In this document: piece by piece, positions 1-9,038 of the stretch | How the letters are laid out: every line of letters starts with the position of its first letter | Numbering within the stretch: the first letter of the stretch is position 1 | Assembly (NCBI RefSeq): GCF_003363715.1 | Contig: NZ_QREV01000033.1 | Span: forward strand, 1 to 53,520 | Source of the DNA: Parabacteroides acidifaciens | GTDB taxonomy: Bacteria > Bacteroidota > Bacteroidia > Bacteroidales > Tannerellaceae | Direction: 5' to 3' | DNA: 53,520 bases | Program-made: the position numbers and the translations under genes | The notes under the pieces: model-generated | Told to the model about the DNA's origin: nothing | What the model saw: the letters and a program-made list of their open reading frames with translations, nothing else | Database searches by the model: none

Positions 1-423
1 ACGTAAACAAATAAAAAACAATCTATTTTTATAAATATTGAATTTTCGGGGTTTTTAGACCGTAAATGCAGGTATATTATCAGCTTTTACCAAAATACAG
101 ATGTGACAACTTCGCTTTCGTATCAACTTCCAAGCCTGTACAAGACTATTATAGTAGCGATAGATATTCCAAGAAAGTGAATGAAGTCCCCCCCCATGAA
201 ATATCGGGTGAGCCCTTTTATCCCTATCCTTTAGCCCTTTCTATGTTGTCCGCAAGTTGTCCGCTTGGCGCCGAACGATCGTTCACTGGGCGGCGGACGA
301 TTAATTGTATGCCAGAAAAGAGGTAATGGAATGTGATGTATGAATTAAAATATAAGGAAGAAACGGTTAGAGGGTCGGAATAATAAACTATCTTTGTTGT
401 AATCTGATAGCTAATTTAGAATC
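1..423. other. Intergenic, AT-rich, no convincing gene
   Basis: No recognisable protein or RNA is visible. There is one hairpin-like stretch at 259-298, where GTCCGC and GCGGAC enclose the perfect palindrome GAACGATCGTTC (273-284). It could be an operator or a decayed mobile-element end. An 86-codon open frame at 66-326 has no recognisable domain and looks fortuitous. The only functional signal I trust is the promoter box at 389-396 that precedes the RhuM fragment. Confidence 0.5.
389..396 (+). promoter_or_regulatory. -7 box TATCTTTG for RhuM fragment
   Basis: It matches the Bacteroidota -7 consensus TAnnTTTG and lies 27 bases before the ATG at 424. No clear TTTG is seen at the -33 position. 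Confidence 0.5.
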
Positions 424-675
424 ATGCAAGATCGACAAGACGAAATACTAATTTACCAGTCCCAGGATGGAACCATCAAAGTTGATGTTCTGTTTGAAGG
501 GGAAACCGTATGGCTGACACAAGCACAGCTTTGTACGTTGTTCGGGAAATCCAAAGCGACAATAAGCGAACACGTTAAGCATATATTCGAAAAGGGAGAA
601 CTTAACGAAGAAGTGGTTGTTCGGAAATTCCGAACAACCACTCAACAGTTTACCCTCACTTCCCAACCGGTTTAA
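424..675 (+). pseudogene. Truncated RhuM-family protein (N-terminal fragment)
   Basis: The first 75 or so residues match the start of RhuM/virulence-protein family members: IYQSQDGTIKVDV, then ETVWLTQAQLCTLFGKSKATISEH (a helix-turn-helix-like segment), then a VVRKFRTT motif. Full members run to roughly 300 residues or more; here the frame diverges after RKFRTTTQQ and stops at 83 codons, running into the 3' end of the convergent CCA-adding enzyme gene. RhuM genes often sit in genomic islands and some members are linked to restriction or toxin-like loci; their biochemical role is poorly known. The promoter is still present, so a short peptide may be made, but the gene is most simply read as a remnant left by a deletion or insertion. 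Confidence 0.75.
612..642. repeat. 31-bp perfect palindrome at RhuM breakpoint
   Basis: AGTGGTTGTTCGGAA (612-626) and TTCCGAACAACCACT (628-642) form a 15-bp perfect inverted repeat around one central base. It lies in the last RhuM-like codons, a few bases before homology is lost, and 14 bases beyond the stop of the convergent cca gene. It could act as a transcript-end hairpin for cca, but it lacks a U-tract. Confidence 0.6.
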
Positions 676-2089
676 GTCCCATCTTCTCCGCCCTCTGTAG
701 CATAAAGGCATGGGCGGCTTCGTGTTCGTTAGGTATCACGCCGTCGAGGATCGCGTTCTTGATCGCTTCTTTCAGCACACCGACCGGCTGCGAAGGCGGC
801 AGGCCGAAAGTTTCCATGATCTCCTCTCCCGTTACAGGCGGCTGGAAATTGCGGACGCGGTCTTTCTCTTCGATCTCGGCGAGCTTGCTGCGGACTTTCT
901 GGAAGTTGGCAAGGAAGCGGCGCACCTTTTCGGGGTTCTTGCTGGTGATATCGGCTTCGCAGAGTTTCATCAAGTCGTCTATGTCGTCTCCCGCATCAAA
1001 CAGAAGGCGGCGGATAGCGGAGTCCGTCACTTCGTCGTCCGACAAGGCAATCGGACGCATGTGCAGGCTGACCATCTTCTGAACATATTTCATCTTCTCG
1101 TTCATCGGCAGCTTCATCTTGCGGAAGATACCGGGAATCATCTTTTCCCCGATGAAATTATGGTTGTGAAACGTCCAGCCTAAACGCGGATCGAAACGTT
1201 TCGTCGCCGGTTTGGCTATGTCATGGAAAAGCGCACTCCAGCGGAGCCACAGGTTATCGGTCGTCTTGCTCAGGCGGTCGAGCACCATCAGCGTGTGGGC
1301 GAAGTTGTCTTTATGCCCGATGCCTTCTTTCGTCTCCACGCCTTTCAGGGCGCAAAGTTCCGGGAAAATCAAAGGCAACAGGCCGCAACGGTCCAGCAGG
1401 TCAAAGCCGACAGAGGGCTTGGGCGAGAGGACGATCTTATTCAATTCATCCACAATGCGCTCCTTGGAGATGATAGAGATACGCTCCTTGTTACGCTCGA
1501 TCGCATCAAACGTGTCGGGATCGATAAAGAAGCCTAACTGGGTGGCGAACCGGACGGCACGCATCATGCGCAGCGGGTCGTCGCTGAATGTGATATCCGG
1601 GTCGAGCGGCGTGCGGATCAGCAGGTTATCCATATCGGTCAGCCCGTCGAACGGATCGACAAGCTCGCCGTAGCGGTCTTTGTTCAGGCAAAGGGCCAGG
1701 GCGTTGATCGTAAAGTCGCGGCGGTTCTGGTCGTCCTCGAGCGTACCGTCTTCGACAACCGGTTTGCGGCTGTCGTGTGTATAAGACTCCTTGCGTGCAC
1801 CGACAAACTCCAGTTCCAGATCGCCGGCTTTCACCTGTGCCGTGCCGAAATTCTTGAATACGGAAAGGTGGGCGCCGCGTCCCAACTTCCTGGCCACTGC
1901 TTTTGCCAGTTCGATACCGCTGCCTACGGCTACAACATCGATGTCTTTGGACGGACGGCGCAGAAAAATATCCCGCACATAACCGCCTATCACATAAGCC
2001 TCAACCCCTAACTCGTCCGCCGCTTCCGAAACCAACCGGAAGGGTTTCGCTGAAATATGTTTTAATATGTCTTCTTGCTCTATATACAT
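656..2089 (-). CDS. cca: CCA-adding tRNA nucleotidyltransferase with HD domain
   Basis: The product (477 aa) adds or repairs the 3' CCA of tRNAs in the cytoplasm. The class II nucleotidyltransferase head is clear: GGYVRD at residues 35-40, the metal-binding KDIDVV with D49 and D51, and RRDFTINA near 123-130. An RNA- and SrmB-binding-type helical region follows, then an HD phosphohydrolase domain with LFHD at 287-290. Fusion to HD is common in Bacteroidota. Poly(A) polymerase belongs to the same superfamily and cannot be excluded from sequence alone, but the body motifs favour CCA addition. It is monocistronic: the promoter faces that of the divergent lipoprotein gene, and the 3' end abuts the RhuM remnant. 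Confidence 0.93.
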   Translation of the reverse strand: MYIEQEDILKHISAKPFRLVSEAADELGVEAYVIGGYVRDIFLRRPSKDIDVVAVGSGIELAKAVARKLGRGAHLSVFKNFGTAQVKAGDLELEFVGARKESYTHDSRKPVVEDGTLEDDQNRRDFTINALALCLNKDRYGELVDPFDGLTDMDNLLIRTPLDPDITFSDDPLRMMRAVRFATQLGFFIDPDTFDAIERNKERISIISKERIVDELNKIVLSPKPSVGFDLLDRCGLLPLIFPELCALKGVETKEGIGHKDNFAHTLMVLDRLSKTTDNLWLRWSALFHDIAKPATKRFDPRLGWTFHNHNFIGEKMIPGIFRKMKLPMNEKMKYVQKMVSLHMRPIALSDDEVTDSAIRRLLFDAGDDIDDLMKLCEADITSKNPEKVRRFLANFQKVRSKLAEIEEKDRVRNFQPPVTGEEIMETFGLPPSQPVGVLKEAIKNAILDGVIPNEHEAAHAFMLQRAEKMGLKPVGK

Positions 2090-2111
2090 ATTCGTATTTA
2101 CATTTGGCCTG

Positions 2112-2119
2112 CAAAGATA
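2112..2119 (-). promoter_or_regulatory. -7 box for cca (TATCTTTG on minus)
   Basis: The reverse complement of CAAAGATA, 23 bases upstream of the cca ATG. The divergent lipoprotein promoter lies about 40 bases away. Confidence 0.6.
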
Positions 2120-2159
2120 ATTAAATTCTTACGGGGATGCTAATTCTCCCTTTTTGCAA

Positions 2160-2167
2160 TATCTTTG
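2160..2167 (+). promoter_or_regulatory. -7 box TATCTTTG for lipoprotein gene
   Basis: Matches TAnnTTTG and sits 38 bases before the ATG at 2206. Confidence 0.6.
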
Positions 2168-2205
2168 CAAGGAATTAAGTGGTGGACAATTAAACAATTA
2201 TCATA

Positions 2206-3036
2206 ATGAAGAAGTCAGCAATCTGTATAGCACTTGCAGCCGTAACACTGACCGGTTGCAGCAATGACGAGAAGAAAGCACAGGCACGGCTGGACAGTGC
2301 CCGGAATATGTATGAACGGAACGAACTCTTTGCCGCCAAGAGCGAGATAGACAGTATCCGCATCCTGTATCCGAAAGAATTCAAGGTTATCCGCGAAGGT
2401 CTGACCTTGATGCGCCAGGTGGAACAAAAGGAGGCGGAACGCAACCTGGCCTTTTGCGACAGTCTGATTCCGATCCGGCAACAGGAGTTGGAAGGCCTGA
2501 AGAAAGGCTTCAACCTGGAGAAAGATTCCGCCTACAACGAGATCGGCAACTACGTCTCCAAACAGCAGACTATCGAACGTAACATCCAACGCTGTTACAT
2601 TCGTTCGGGTGTAAACGAGAAAGGCGAAATGTATCTGGCCAGCGTCTATTTCGGAGCCAATCCGCTCAACCATACCGGCATCAAGCTGAGTACGAAGGAC
2701 GGCCTTTTCGCCGAAACTCCCGCTATTCCTTATGACGGTGGCTTGAACTACCGGTTCAAGGATTTGGGAAATACAACGGAAGTTGTCACCTATCAGGGAG
2801 AGAAATGTGAAGATGCTGTCAAGTTCATCTTTGCCAACCAGAAAGAGCGTATCAAAGTGGAATATACCGGCGGCAAACCTTATGTTCTCTATATAGCCGA
2901 TGCCGATAAGAAAGCAATTGCTTCGACTTACGAACTGGCAACAGTATTAAGCGACATTGAGAAACTGACGAAAGAGAAGGAAAAGGCGATCAAAAAACTG
3001 GCATATCTGGAAAAGAAACTTTCGGGCGGGGAATAA
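2206..3036 (+). CDS. Conserved-type lipoprotein with coiled-coil regions, function unknown
   Basis: 276 aa. The N-terminus carries a lipoprotein signal (AVTLTGCSND, lipidation Cys at residue 19), so the protein should be anchored to a membrane facing the periplasm. Residues 24-95 are rich in charged, helix-forming sequence (DSARNMYERNELFAAKSEID resembles a TPR-like or coiled-coil helix). The middle (about 110-220) looks like a beta-rich domain, and the last 35 residues (IEKLTKEKEKAIKKLAYLEKK) form a probable coiled coil. I do not recognise a named family. It is a single-gene unit with its own promoter and a strong hairpin behind it. Confidence 0.8.
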   Translation: MKKSAICIALAAVTLTGCSNDEKKAQARLDSARNMYERNELFAAKSEIDSIRILYPKEFKVIREGLTLMRQVEQKEAERNLAFCDSLIPIRQQELEGLKKGFNLEKDSAYNEIGNYVSKQQTIERNIQRCYIRSGVNEKGEMYLASVYFGANPLNHTGIKLSTKDGLFAETPAIPYDGGLNYRFKDLGNTTEVVTYQGEKCEDAVKFIFANQKERIKVEYTGGKPYVLYIADADKKAIASTYELATVLSDIEKLTKEKEKAIKKLAYLEKKLSGGE

Positions 3037-3065
3037 GAGTTCCCGTTCTATCATAGCCATAAAGA

Positions 3066-3095
3066 AAGGCGGCTCCCGTTACCGGAAGCCGCCTT
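3066..3095. terminator. Hairpin terminator between convergent genes
   Basis: AAGGCGGCT and AGCCGCCTT pair around a 12-base loop, followed by TTCTATT on the plus strand and a T-rich run on the minus strand. It probably serves both the lipoprotein gene and the convergent DUF6383-type gene. Confidence 0.8.
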
Positions 3096-3118
3096 TTCTA
3101 TTATCGGATTACAATTCT

Positions 3119-5620
3119 TTACTTTACAATTACTTTATAAGTGGTATCACCTTCCACTGTTACCAGTACAATGCCTGATGTTGCCGGCATAGAGAAGTAT
3201 TCGGAACTTGCTCTGCGAACACCGATTGTCTGACCCAGGATATTAGACAGCGTAATCTTTTTGCCGGAAGCATTCGTTACGATTACCTGGCCGTCACTGC
3301 TGATTACCTTAATTTCAGAAACGTTTATTTCTTCATTAGGAGTCGGAGCGGAAGCAGTTTCAACTTCAAATGCTACGTGCGGGAATTGTTCCAACACAAC
3401 AAAACCATTCACCACGCCAACATACGGCTTGCCCCCATTCTTCAATTCCTTGTAGTTTTCCAAGAGATATCCACCATGCTCATTAACTTTGAAAGCAAAT
3501 AAAGCCGGACTGTCTTTCATTGTCTTGATTGTGTCATTATCCTCTACGAACATCGCATACTTATCATAGTTTATCCCTGTAAAAGAAGTATCTTTTACCG
3601 ACATATAATAGCGTGTTCCTGTCTCGCTACCTGAAGAGATGAGATAGAGTTGCTTGCCGGCAACCATCGTATCCGGTTCAACCCACAAACTGAAATTATC
3701 TTTTTCGTAAGTAGCTTTCGTGATCTCACTACCTTCCGTTTTCATCTGTGCAAAAAGATTAAGCGGATTCATGACCAAAGAATTACCATCAGAAACCAAC
3801 CGCTTATGTCCGGCTTCGAATGTTGCATATTCGGGCGCATCTACAGGTGCTATATTCACAATTGTCTTAGTGCTCGTCAATTGCAGGTTGGAAGTGTTGA
3901 CATCAATTCCTACATACTTGTTGTCAGCATCTGTTGCCATTGAATAGAATTGTCCGTTGGCATCAGACAGGAAACGGAAAGAAAGAGGAGTTGATGTCGT
4001 CGAGAACTTCAATACACCCTTTTCTTCGTCTTTAGCCACTTTACCATCCAGGAAATAGCCGCCCAATTGATAAGGAATCACCGAAACTGTATCTCCCAAT
4101 TGTTTGGCTCCAGCCACTTTTACAGGTTTCATCGGGAACAATTTAAAGAGCTGCATATCTACTGCACTTCCCTTCAATATAGAATCGCTTGCATACATAA
4201 ACAGTTCCGGTACACCAGGAGTTGCGGAAAAGAGGCTCAGATAATATCCCTTATTCACCAAATCCTGTTCGGATGCGACAAACGAACCTAAATATTTATT
4301 CTTCAGATCAACATTCATCTGTTCAACTGTGATGGAATCGCTTCCAATCAAGTAAGTGTCCTCCATCCCTTGCACTGCGAAAACTTCCTTATCTAAAATC
4401 AGGTCAGAATCCGACTCACGGTCCACAATAGAATATTTACCATTGTTTTCTTTAATATACCATTGCCCTCTCACTTGATTGACCGACGGAACACTGTCAC
4501 CTCCCATAAAGGCCTTCTTTGCAACATAATACTTGCCATTGTCGGCACCCTTACTTACTTTCTTCAAGAAATAAACGCCGGAACCTGTCGGAATCGTAAC
4601 AGGAGTGCCCTTTGCAACTCCAATCATAGGAAGTTTTCCCTGTATAGGCTGGGCATTTGCTCCAAACTTAGAAACAGTTAAAACCTTGGTATTACCGGTT
4701 TGAGCATAAACAACACGAACTGTATCACCCTCTGCTTCTTTAACTTTTAAATCGTCATCAAAATCAGGAGCACCTGCTACAAACATAGCAATTGAATCAT
4801 TCTGCAAATTAACAACAAATTTAAAATGCTGACAAAGTTCATTCGGACGCAAAACTTTGCGAGTTGAATCCAAAGCGAACCCTGCACCAAACACATTCTG
4901 CTGATTGTTAATTGTTGTTTTGAGTGTATCAACACCTAAAAACTTCTTTACTCCATTTGAATAGGCTTCATCACCTTTCACTTGTAGAGTCATAAAACCG
5001 TTATTCCCTACAGAATTGGCTATCAAATCTTTGCCAGTAAAGATATTTCCTTCATATTTATCATCAAATATTAGTTGGAATGTGCTGAAGCCATCACCAA
5101 GATCTTGTGGAGTCATGGTCATTGTGTCAGGCTCAGTGACTGTCAGGTCCAAAGCTTCCCCAGTAAAAGCAACACTGCCATCATCATTTAAAGCTAATAT
5201 CATTTTACTGCCGTCACTTAGTGAAGCACTTAAACCTCCTCCATCTGTAAACGTCCATTTATCTACTCCTGCCGCTAAAACAGGTTTAGCCTCTTGAGAT
5301 GCAGCAAATGACAAAACAGCATTCGTTTTTTTATTTTTAAACTGATAAACAGTTCCTGCCGTTTCATTTATTCCTACAATTTCCCATAAAGCAGAATCAC
5401 GAGCAGCTTTGTTTACATCAACAAATGAAGGGATTGCTTTTACGACAACAGAATCAGACTTATTTCCATCCAGCGACAAATACTTGTCACTACCATTTTT
5501 CAAGTAATAATAATTACCTGCAGTCCAATCTTTACTTGGATTATCATCTGCCGCATTCGCCGCAGTAAAAGTTCCTACTGTCATCAAAGCCGCAGCTAAA
5601 AGTGTAAAATGTTTATTCAT
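3119..5620 (-). CDS. Large exported protein with DUF6383-like C-terminus
   Basis: 833 aa. The ATG at 5620 is the sensible start; a frame extension to 5626 would use TTG. A signal peptide (MNKHFTLLAAALMTVGTFTAANA) shows export. The body consists of repeated beta-rich units with RICIN/lectin-like phrasing (NYYYLKNGSDKYLSLDG, GYFLDGK, NKYVGI). The last 75 residues (ISSDGQVIVTNASGKKITLSNILGQTIG, ending in TYKVIVK) match the C-terminal module I associate with DUF6383 proteins of Parabacteroides. That module resembles type IX secretion sorting domains in shape (GQ-rich strand, terminal KVIVK), but I cannot show T9SS export here. A surface or extracellular role is inferred; the ligand is unknown. 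Codon use is more AT-rich than that of its neighbours. Confidence 0.8.
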   Translation of the reverse strand: MNKHFTLLAAALMTVGTFTAANAADDNPSKDWTAGNYYYLKNGSDKYLSLDGNKSDSVVVKAIPSFVDVNKAARDSALWEIVGINETAGTVYQFKNKKTNAVLSFAASQEAKPVLAAGVDKWTFTDGGGLSASLSDGSKMILALNDDGSVAFTGEALDLTVTEPDTMTMTPQDLGDGFSTFQLIFDDKYEGNIFTGKDLIANSVGNNGFMTLQVKGDEAYSNGVKKFLGVDTLKTTINNQQNVFGAGFALDSTRKVLRPNELCQHFKFVVNLQNDSIAMFVAGAPDFDDDLKVKEAEGDTVRVVYAQTGNTKVLTVSKFGANAQPIQGKLPMIGVAKGTPVTIPTGSGVYFLKKVSKGADNGKYYVAKKAFMGGDSVPSVNQVRGQWYIKENNGKYSIVDRESDSDLILDKEVFAVQGMEDTYLIGSDSITVEQMNVDLKNKYLGSFVASEQDLVNKGYYLSLFSATPGVPELFMYASDSILKGSAVDMQLFKLFPMKPVKVAGAKQLGDTVSVIPYQLGGYFLDGKVAKDEEKGVLKFSTTSTPLSFRFLSDANGQFYSMATDADNKYVGIDVNTSNLQLTSTKTIVNIAPVDAPEYATFEAGHKRLVSDGNSLVMNPLNLFAQMKTEGSEITKATYEKDNFSLWVEPDTMVAGKQLYLISSGSETGTRYYMSVKDTSFTGINYDKYAMFVEDNDTIKTMKDSPALFAFKVNEHGGYLLENYKELKNGGKPYVGVVNGFVVLEQFPHVAFEVETASAPTPNEEINVSEIKVISSDGQVIVTNASGKKITLSNILGQTIGVRRASSEYFSMPATSGIVLVTVEGDTTYKVIVK

Positions 5621-5657
5621 ATGCAAATTGTTTAATCATTCAATTACTTAACAGTGA

Positions 5658-5665
5658 CAAAGATA
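5658..5665 (-). promoter_or_regulatory. -7 box for DUF6383-type gene
   Basis: TATCTTTG on the minus strand, 38 bases upstream of the ATG at 5620. The whole 5621-5995 gap holds only this box, the hairpin at 5765-5786 and AT-rich DNA. Confidence 0.6.
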
Positions 5666-5764
5666 TAAAACTTCAGTTTCATAAGCTTATAATAAAAGCC
5701 AAAAGATACTTATCATAGGACATACTGTACAAAAACACGATTATTCATGCTATAAATAAAAAAA

Positions 5765-5786
5765 GCCCGTCATCGGAATGACGGGC
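5765..5786 (-). terminator. Terminator downstream of mscS
   Basis: GCCCGTCAT and ATGACGGGC form a 9-bp stem with loop CGGA; read on the minus strand it is followed by TTTTTTTA. It lies 210 bases past the mscS stop, so mscS may carry a long 3' UTR. Confidence 0.8.
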
Positions 5787-5995
5787 CAGGAATTGTTTTT
5801 CTCTTATAATCAAATAATAATACTAAAGCAATGAAATAAAGTTCTAAATATCTTGTATTCATTAAATCATTAATGATTGCTTTCTTTTTTATTGATTGAC
5901 AAAGATAAATCTTTTTGTTTAAAATTGCGTCTTCCCTGAAGACACCGAACCAAACCTATCGATTATTGAACAAATCCTTTTCTTTTAAGGACAAA

Positions 5996-6835
5996 TCAGT
6001 TATTAGCCCGATGTACAGTGAGTTGCGGGAATGGGAAGTTGATACCTTCGGCATTGAATGTCTCATAAACTGCCTGATTTATCCCGAAATAAACATCCCA
6101 ATAATCCGAGCTTTTCACCCACACACGGACGACAACATTCACACTGCTATCTGCCAAAGCGTGCAAAGCAACAAAAGGTGCCGGATCAGTCAAAACGCGG
6201 GAATCACGTGAAAGGATCGTTTCAATCACCTGCTTTACTTTATTATAGTCTTCCCCATAATCGACACCGAATGTCCAATCGACGCGACGGGTATCCTGCC
6301 GGCTGAAGTTCGTAACCGCTCCACTGCTCAACGAACCATTCGGGATATAAACCGTTTTATTGTCCGGCGTCGTCAATATAGTGTGAAAGATCTGTATCTC
6401 TTTGACAGTCCCTCCTATCCCTTGCGCCTCGATATAATCTCCGACTTTAAAAGGCTTGAACAGAAGAATAATCAATCCTCCCGCGAAGTTGGCCAGGTTA
6501 CCGCTTAAAGCCATACCGACAGCGACACCGGCAGACGCCAGCAAAGCTGCAAACGAAGTCGTCTGAACACCTAAAGCCCCGACAACCGAGATTATCAATA
6601 GAATAGTCAGTACGACATTCACCAGACTCCCGACAAAACTCTTTACCGAAGGCTCGATATCGCGCTTCAATAAGACTCTTTTAATCAGTTTATTCACCAG
6701 ATTAATCAGTAGTCGTCCGACTATAAAAACTAAAAACGCCTTAATCAGCGTCCATCCTAATGCCGCCCCTTGGGTCATCAGGGAATTTAAAATACCTTCC
6801 ACTCCATGTGAAAAGTCAATGGCTGCTAAAATCAT
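5996..6835 (-). CDS. Small-conductance mechanosensitive channel, MscS family
   Basis: 279 aa, about the size of E. coli MscS. It opens under membrane tension to release solutes in osmotic downshock. Two to three membrane segments lie in residues 15-110. The pore helix has the small-residue pattern typical of TM3 (FAALLASAGVAVGMALSGNLANFAGGLIILLFKPFKVGD, about residues 85-125). The cytoplasmic beta and alpha/beta domains follow (TVKEIQIFHTILTTPDNKTVYIPNG, near 143-167). A single gene with its own promoter; inner membrane location. Confidence 0.93.
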   Translation of the reverse strand: MILAAIDFSHGVEGILNSLMTQGAALGWTLIKAFLVFIVGRLLINLVNKLIKRVLLKRDIEPSVKSFVGSLVNVVLTILLIISVVGALGVQTTSFAALLASAGVAVGMALSGNLANFAGGLIILLFKPFKVGDYIEAQGIGGTVKEIQIFHTILTTPDNKTVYIPNGSLSSGAVTNFSRQDTRRVDWTFGVDYGEDYNKVKQVIETILSRDSRVLTDPAPFVALHALADSSVNVVVRVWVKSSDYWDVYFGINQAVYETFNAEGINFPFPQLTVHRANN

Positions 6836-6908
6836 AATTATTTATATTTATTGAATTTCTTACTATTCATACAACAATCAAACGTTCAAAAAGTATTAGA
6901 ATTTGTAG

Positions 6909-6916
6909 CAAAGGTA
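6909..6916 (-). promoter_or_regulatory. -7 box for mscS
   Basis: TACCTTTG on the minus strand, 73 bases upstream of the mscS ATG; matches TAnnTTTG. Confidence 0.5.
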
Positions 6917-6956
6917 TAAAGTTTTTTTATTCAGACGAAGAACCGATTTAATTACG

Positions 6957-6964
6957 TAGTTTTG
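6957..6964 (+). promoter_or_regulatory. -7 box TAGTTTTG for TPR gene
   Basis: Matches TAnnTTTG and lies 34 bases before the ATG at 6999; divergent from the mscS promoter. Confidence 0.55.
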
Positions 6965-6998
6965 TACCCGGTCAAATAACAGATATAAACAATAGAGA

Positions 6999-7820
6999 AT
7001 GAGGACTTTCTTGATTATTATAGGTTTGTTCCTATTTATGGGAAACAGCTTTGCACAGTCTTATGAAGAGCTGATTGAGAAAAGCTATGATTTTGTCGAC
7101 AAAAATGATTTGGTATCCGCAGAAGAAAGTCTCAAAGCCGCTATGCGCAAAGAACCGGCAAACCCGCTGAATTACGCCTTGCTCACCAACTTAGGAACTA
7201 TACAGCGCCGGCAGGGGAAGTTGGAGGATGCACTCATATCCTATACCTCCGCATTGAGCGGCCATACCAATAACATCACCATTCTGGAAAACCGGGCATC
7301 CCTCTATACGGAATTAGGCGAAACGGAAAAGGCTTTGAACGACTACAACACGCTGCTGATTGAAAATCCCGAGCATCAAGAAGCGCTTTATTGCCGCGGA
7401 TTACTCTATATCCAACAAAAGAATTACATGTGGGCGGAACAGGACTTCGACAAGATTCTACTGATAAACGAAAAATCCGTCCGTGCCCGTCTTGGTCATG
7501 CCATTCTGGAAAAGATGCGTGGCAACTATACCGAAAGCGAACGGATCTTCAATTACCTGATCGGTGAAATGCCTCGCGACTGGGTCTTGTACGAAGGACG
7601 GGCAGACCTGTATTTTATGATGGGAAAGAATGCACGTGCCATGGCGGACATCGAAAAAGTATTTACTGAAAGCGAACCGAGTGCAGCTCTCTACGTGCTG
7701 AGAGGCAAGATTAAACTGGCACAGTACGAAAAGGAACGGGCAGCCATCGACTTTAAGAAAGCCGAATCGATGGGATATGATAAAGAGGTCATCAAAGAGT
7801 TAATGAAACTTGCCAAATAA
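6999..7820 (+). CDS. Exported tetratricopeptide-repeat protein
   Basis: 273 aa with a signal peptide (MRTFLIIIGLFLFMGNSFAQ) and then at least six TPR units: paired helices with the usual Gly/Ala/Tyr/Pro spacing such as NRASLYTELGETEKALNDYNTLL and CRGLLYIQQKNYMWAEQDFD. TPRs are protein-binding scaffolds. There is no lipobox, so it is probably soluble in the periplasm. No partner is evident from neighbours: it is divergent from mscS and convergent with the leucine operon. Confidence 0.85.
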   Translation: MRTFLIIIGLFLFMGNSFAQSYEELIEKSYDFVDKNDLVSAEESLKAAMRKEPANPLNYALLTNLGTIQRRQGKLEDALISYTSALSGHTNNITILENRASLYTELGETEKALNDYNTLLIENPEHQEALYCRGLLYIQQKNYMWAEQDFDKILLINEKSVRARLGHAILEKMRGNYTESERIFNYLIGEMPRDWVLYEGRADLYFMMGKNARAMADIEKVFTESEPSAALYVLRGKIKLAQYEKERAAIDFKKAESMGYDKEVIKELMKLAK

Positions 7821-7830
7821 TAAATAAAAA

Positions 7831-7858
7831 GGACGCAGACTCTGAGAAATCTGCGTCC
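7831..7858 (-). terminator. Terminator of the leucine operon
   Basis: GGACGCAGA and TCTGCGTCC form a 9-bp stem; on the minus strand it is followed by TTTTTATTTATTA. It lies just after the leuB stop and may also block the convergent TPR transcript. Confidence 0.85.
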
Positions 7859-7870
7859 AATAGAAAATAC

Positions 7871-8941
7871 TTATTTCTTTGCAATATAGTCGGCAATCCA
7901 ATCGCCCACTTCGCTTGTTGAATAGGATTTTGCACCGTCGGCAATATCTTCGGTAACGAAACCTGCATCCATAGAGGCAGCAACCGCTTCACGAATCAAA
8001 GCTCCTTCTTCCATCAGGTTGAAAGCATATTCAAGCATCAGGGCACCGCTCAGAATAGTAGCCAACGGATTGGCAATGTTCTTTCCGGCAGCCTGCGGCC
8101 ATGAACCATGAATCGGTTCGAATACGGAAGTATGGACGCCGATAGAAGCGGAAGGCAGCATACCTAACGAGCCGGTGATAACCGAAGCCTCATCCGTCAG
8201 AATGTCTCCGAACATGTTTTCCGTAACCATCACATCAAAGCTCTTCGGCCACTGAACCAACCGCATGGCAGCATTGTCGACAAACATAAATTCGGTTTCC
8301 ACATCCGGAAACTCCTTTGCGATCTCCTGTGCGACCTGACGCCACAAGCGGGAAGTAGCCAAGACATTCGCCTTATCCACAACCGTCACTTTCTTACGGC
8401 GTTTCTGTGCATATTGATAAGCCAGACGAACGATACGGTCGATTTCCTCACGACTGTAAACACAAGTATCATAGGCCGTATTTCCATCTTCGCTCCGACC
8501 CTGCGGACGTCCGAAGTACATACCGCCTGTCAGTTCACGGATACACATAAAGTCCGCACCTTCCACCAATTCGGCGCGCAGCGGAGATTTATGCAGCAAT
8601 GAAGGGAATGTTGTAACCGGGCGGATATTGGCAAACAGACCCAGTTTTTTGCGCATCCCCAACAGTCCCTGTTCGGGACGTACTTTGGCAGACGGATCGT
8701 TATCATATTTAGGAGAGCCGATAGCGCCGAAATAAACAGCATCACTCTGCATACAGAGTTCGTGCGTTTCGTCGGGATAAGGATTACCAACTGCGTCGAT
8801 CGCGCAGGCACCTACCAACGCTTGTTTGTAACTCAGGTCATGGCCATATTTCTGGCAGATGGCCTTAACGGCTTTCATTCCTTGCTCGATAATCTCGGGA
8901 CCGATTCCGTCACCGGGGAGCAGTGCAATATTCAATTTCAT
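7871..8941 (-). CDS. leuB: 3-isopropylmalate dehydrogenase
   Basis: 356 aa, the usual family length. It oxidises and decarboxylates 3-isopropylmalate to the 2-keto acid of leucine using NAD. Visible family features: [11 protein letters not shown] at the N-terminus, the substrate-binding [10 protein letters not shown] near residue 137, [48 protein letters not shown] with the metal-binding Asp residues, and GSAP-like [20 protein letters not shown]. It is the last gene of the leu operon. In the citramalate route the same enzyme would also act on 3-methylmalate, giving 2-oxobutyrate. Confidence 0.97.
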   Translation of the reverse strand: MKLNIALLPGDGIGPEIIEQGMKAVKAICQKYGHDLSYKQALVGACAIDAVGNPYPDETHELCMQSDAVYFGAIGSPKYDNDPSAKVRPEQGLLGMRKKLGLFANIRPVTTFPSLLHKSPLRAELVEGADFMCIRELTGGMYFGRPQGRSEDGNTAYDTCVYSREEIDRIVRLAYQYAQKRRKKVTVVDKANVLATSRLWRQVAQEIAKEFPDVETEFMFVDNAAMRLVQWPKSFDVMVTENMFGDILTDEASVITGSLGMLPSASIGVHTSVFEPIHGSWPQAAGKNIANPLATILSGALMLEYAFNLMEEGALIREAVAASMDAGFVTEDIADGAKSYSTSEVGDWIADYIAKK

Positions 8942-8944
8942 ATA

Positions 8945-9037
8945 AATAATTTATTAATTTGCGAATATGCCAATGTGCCAATGAAAAGCCAATGCACCCA
9001 CTAATTGGCACATTGGCATATTGTTTATTGGCACATT
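8945..9037. repeat. Intergenic GTGCCAAT repeat, copy A
   Basis: An AT-rich lead (AATAATTTATTAATTTG) is followed by GCCAATGTGCCAATG and, after about 25 bases, its near inverse ATTGGCACATTGGCATATT and a further ATTGGCACATT. It can fold as a hairpin. Near-identical copies lie at 9489-9582 (same orientation) and 35471-35562. Copies A and B flank mgsA on both sides. Confidence 0.8.
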
Positions 9038-9038
9038 C

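Noticed and set aside
66-326. 86-codon frame near the window start
   Set aside because: No domain or signal, runs over a Pro/Cys-rich palindromic stretch, and no promoter box precedes it.
3119-5620. Calling the DUF6383-type protein a proven type IX secretion substrate
   Set aside because: The C-terminus is similar in style to T9SS sorting domains, but no secretion gene is in the window and the match cannot be tested by eye.
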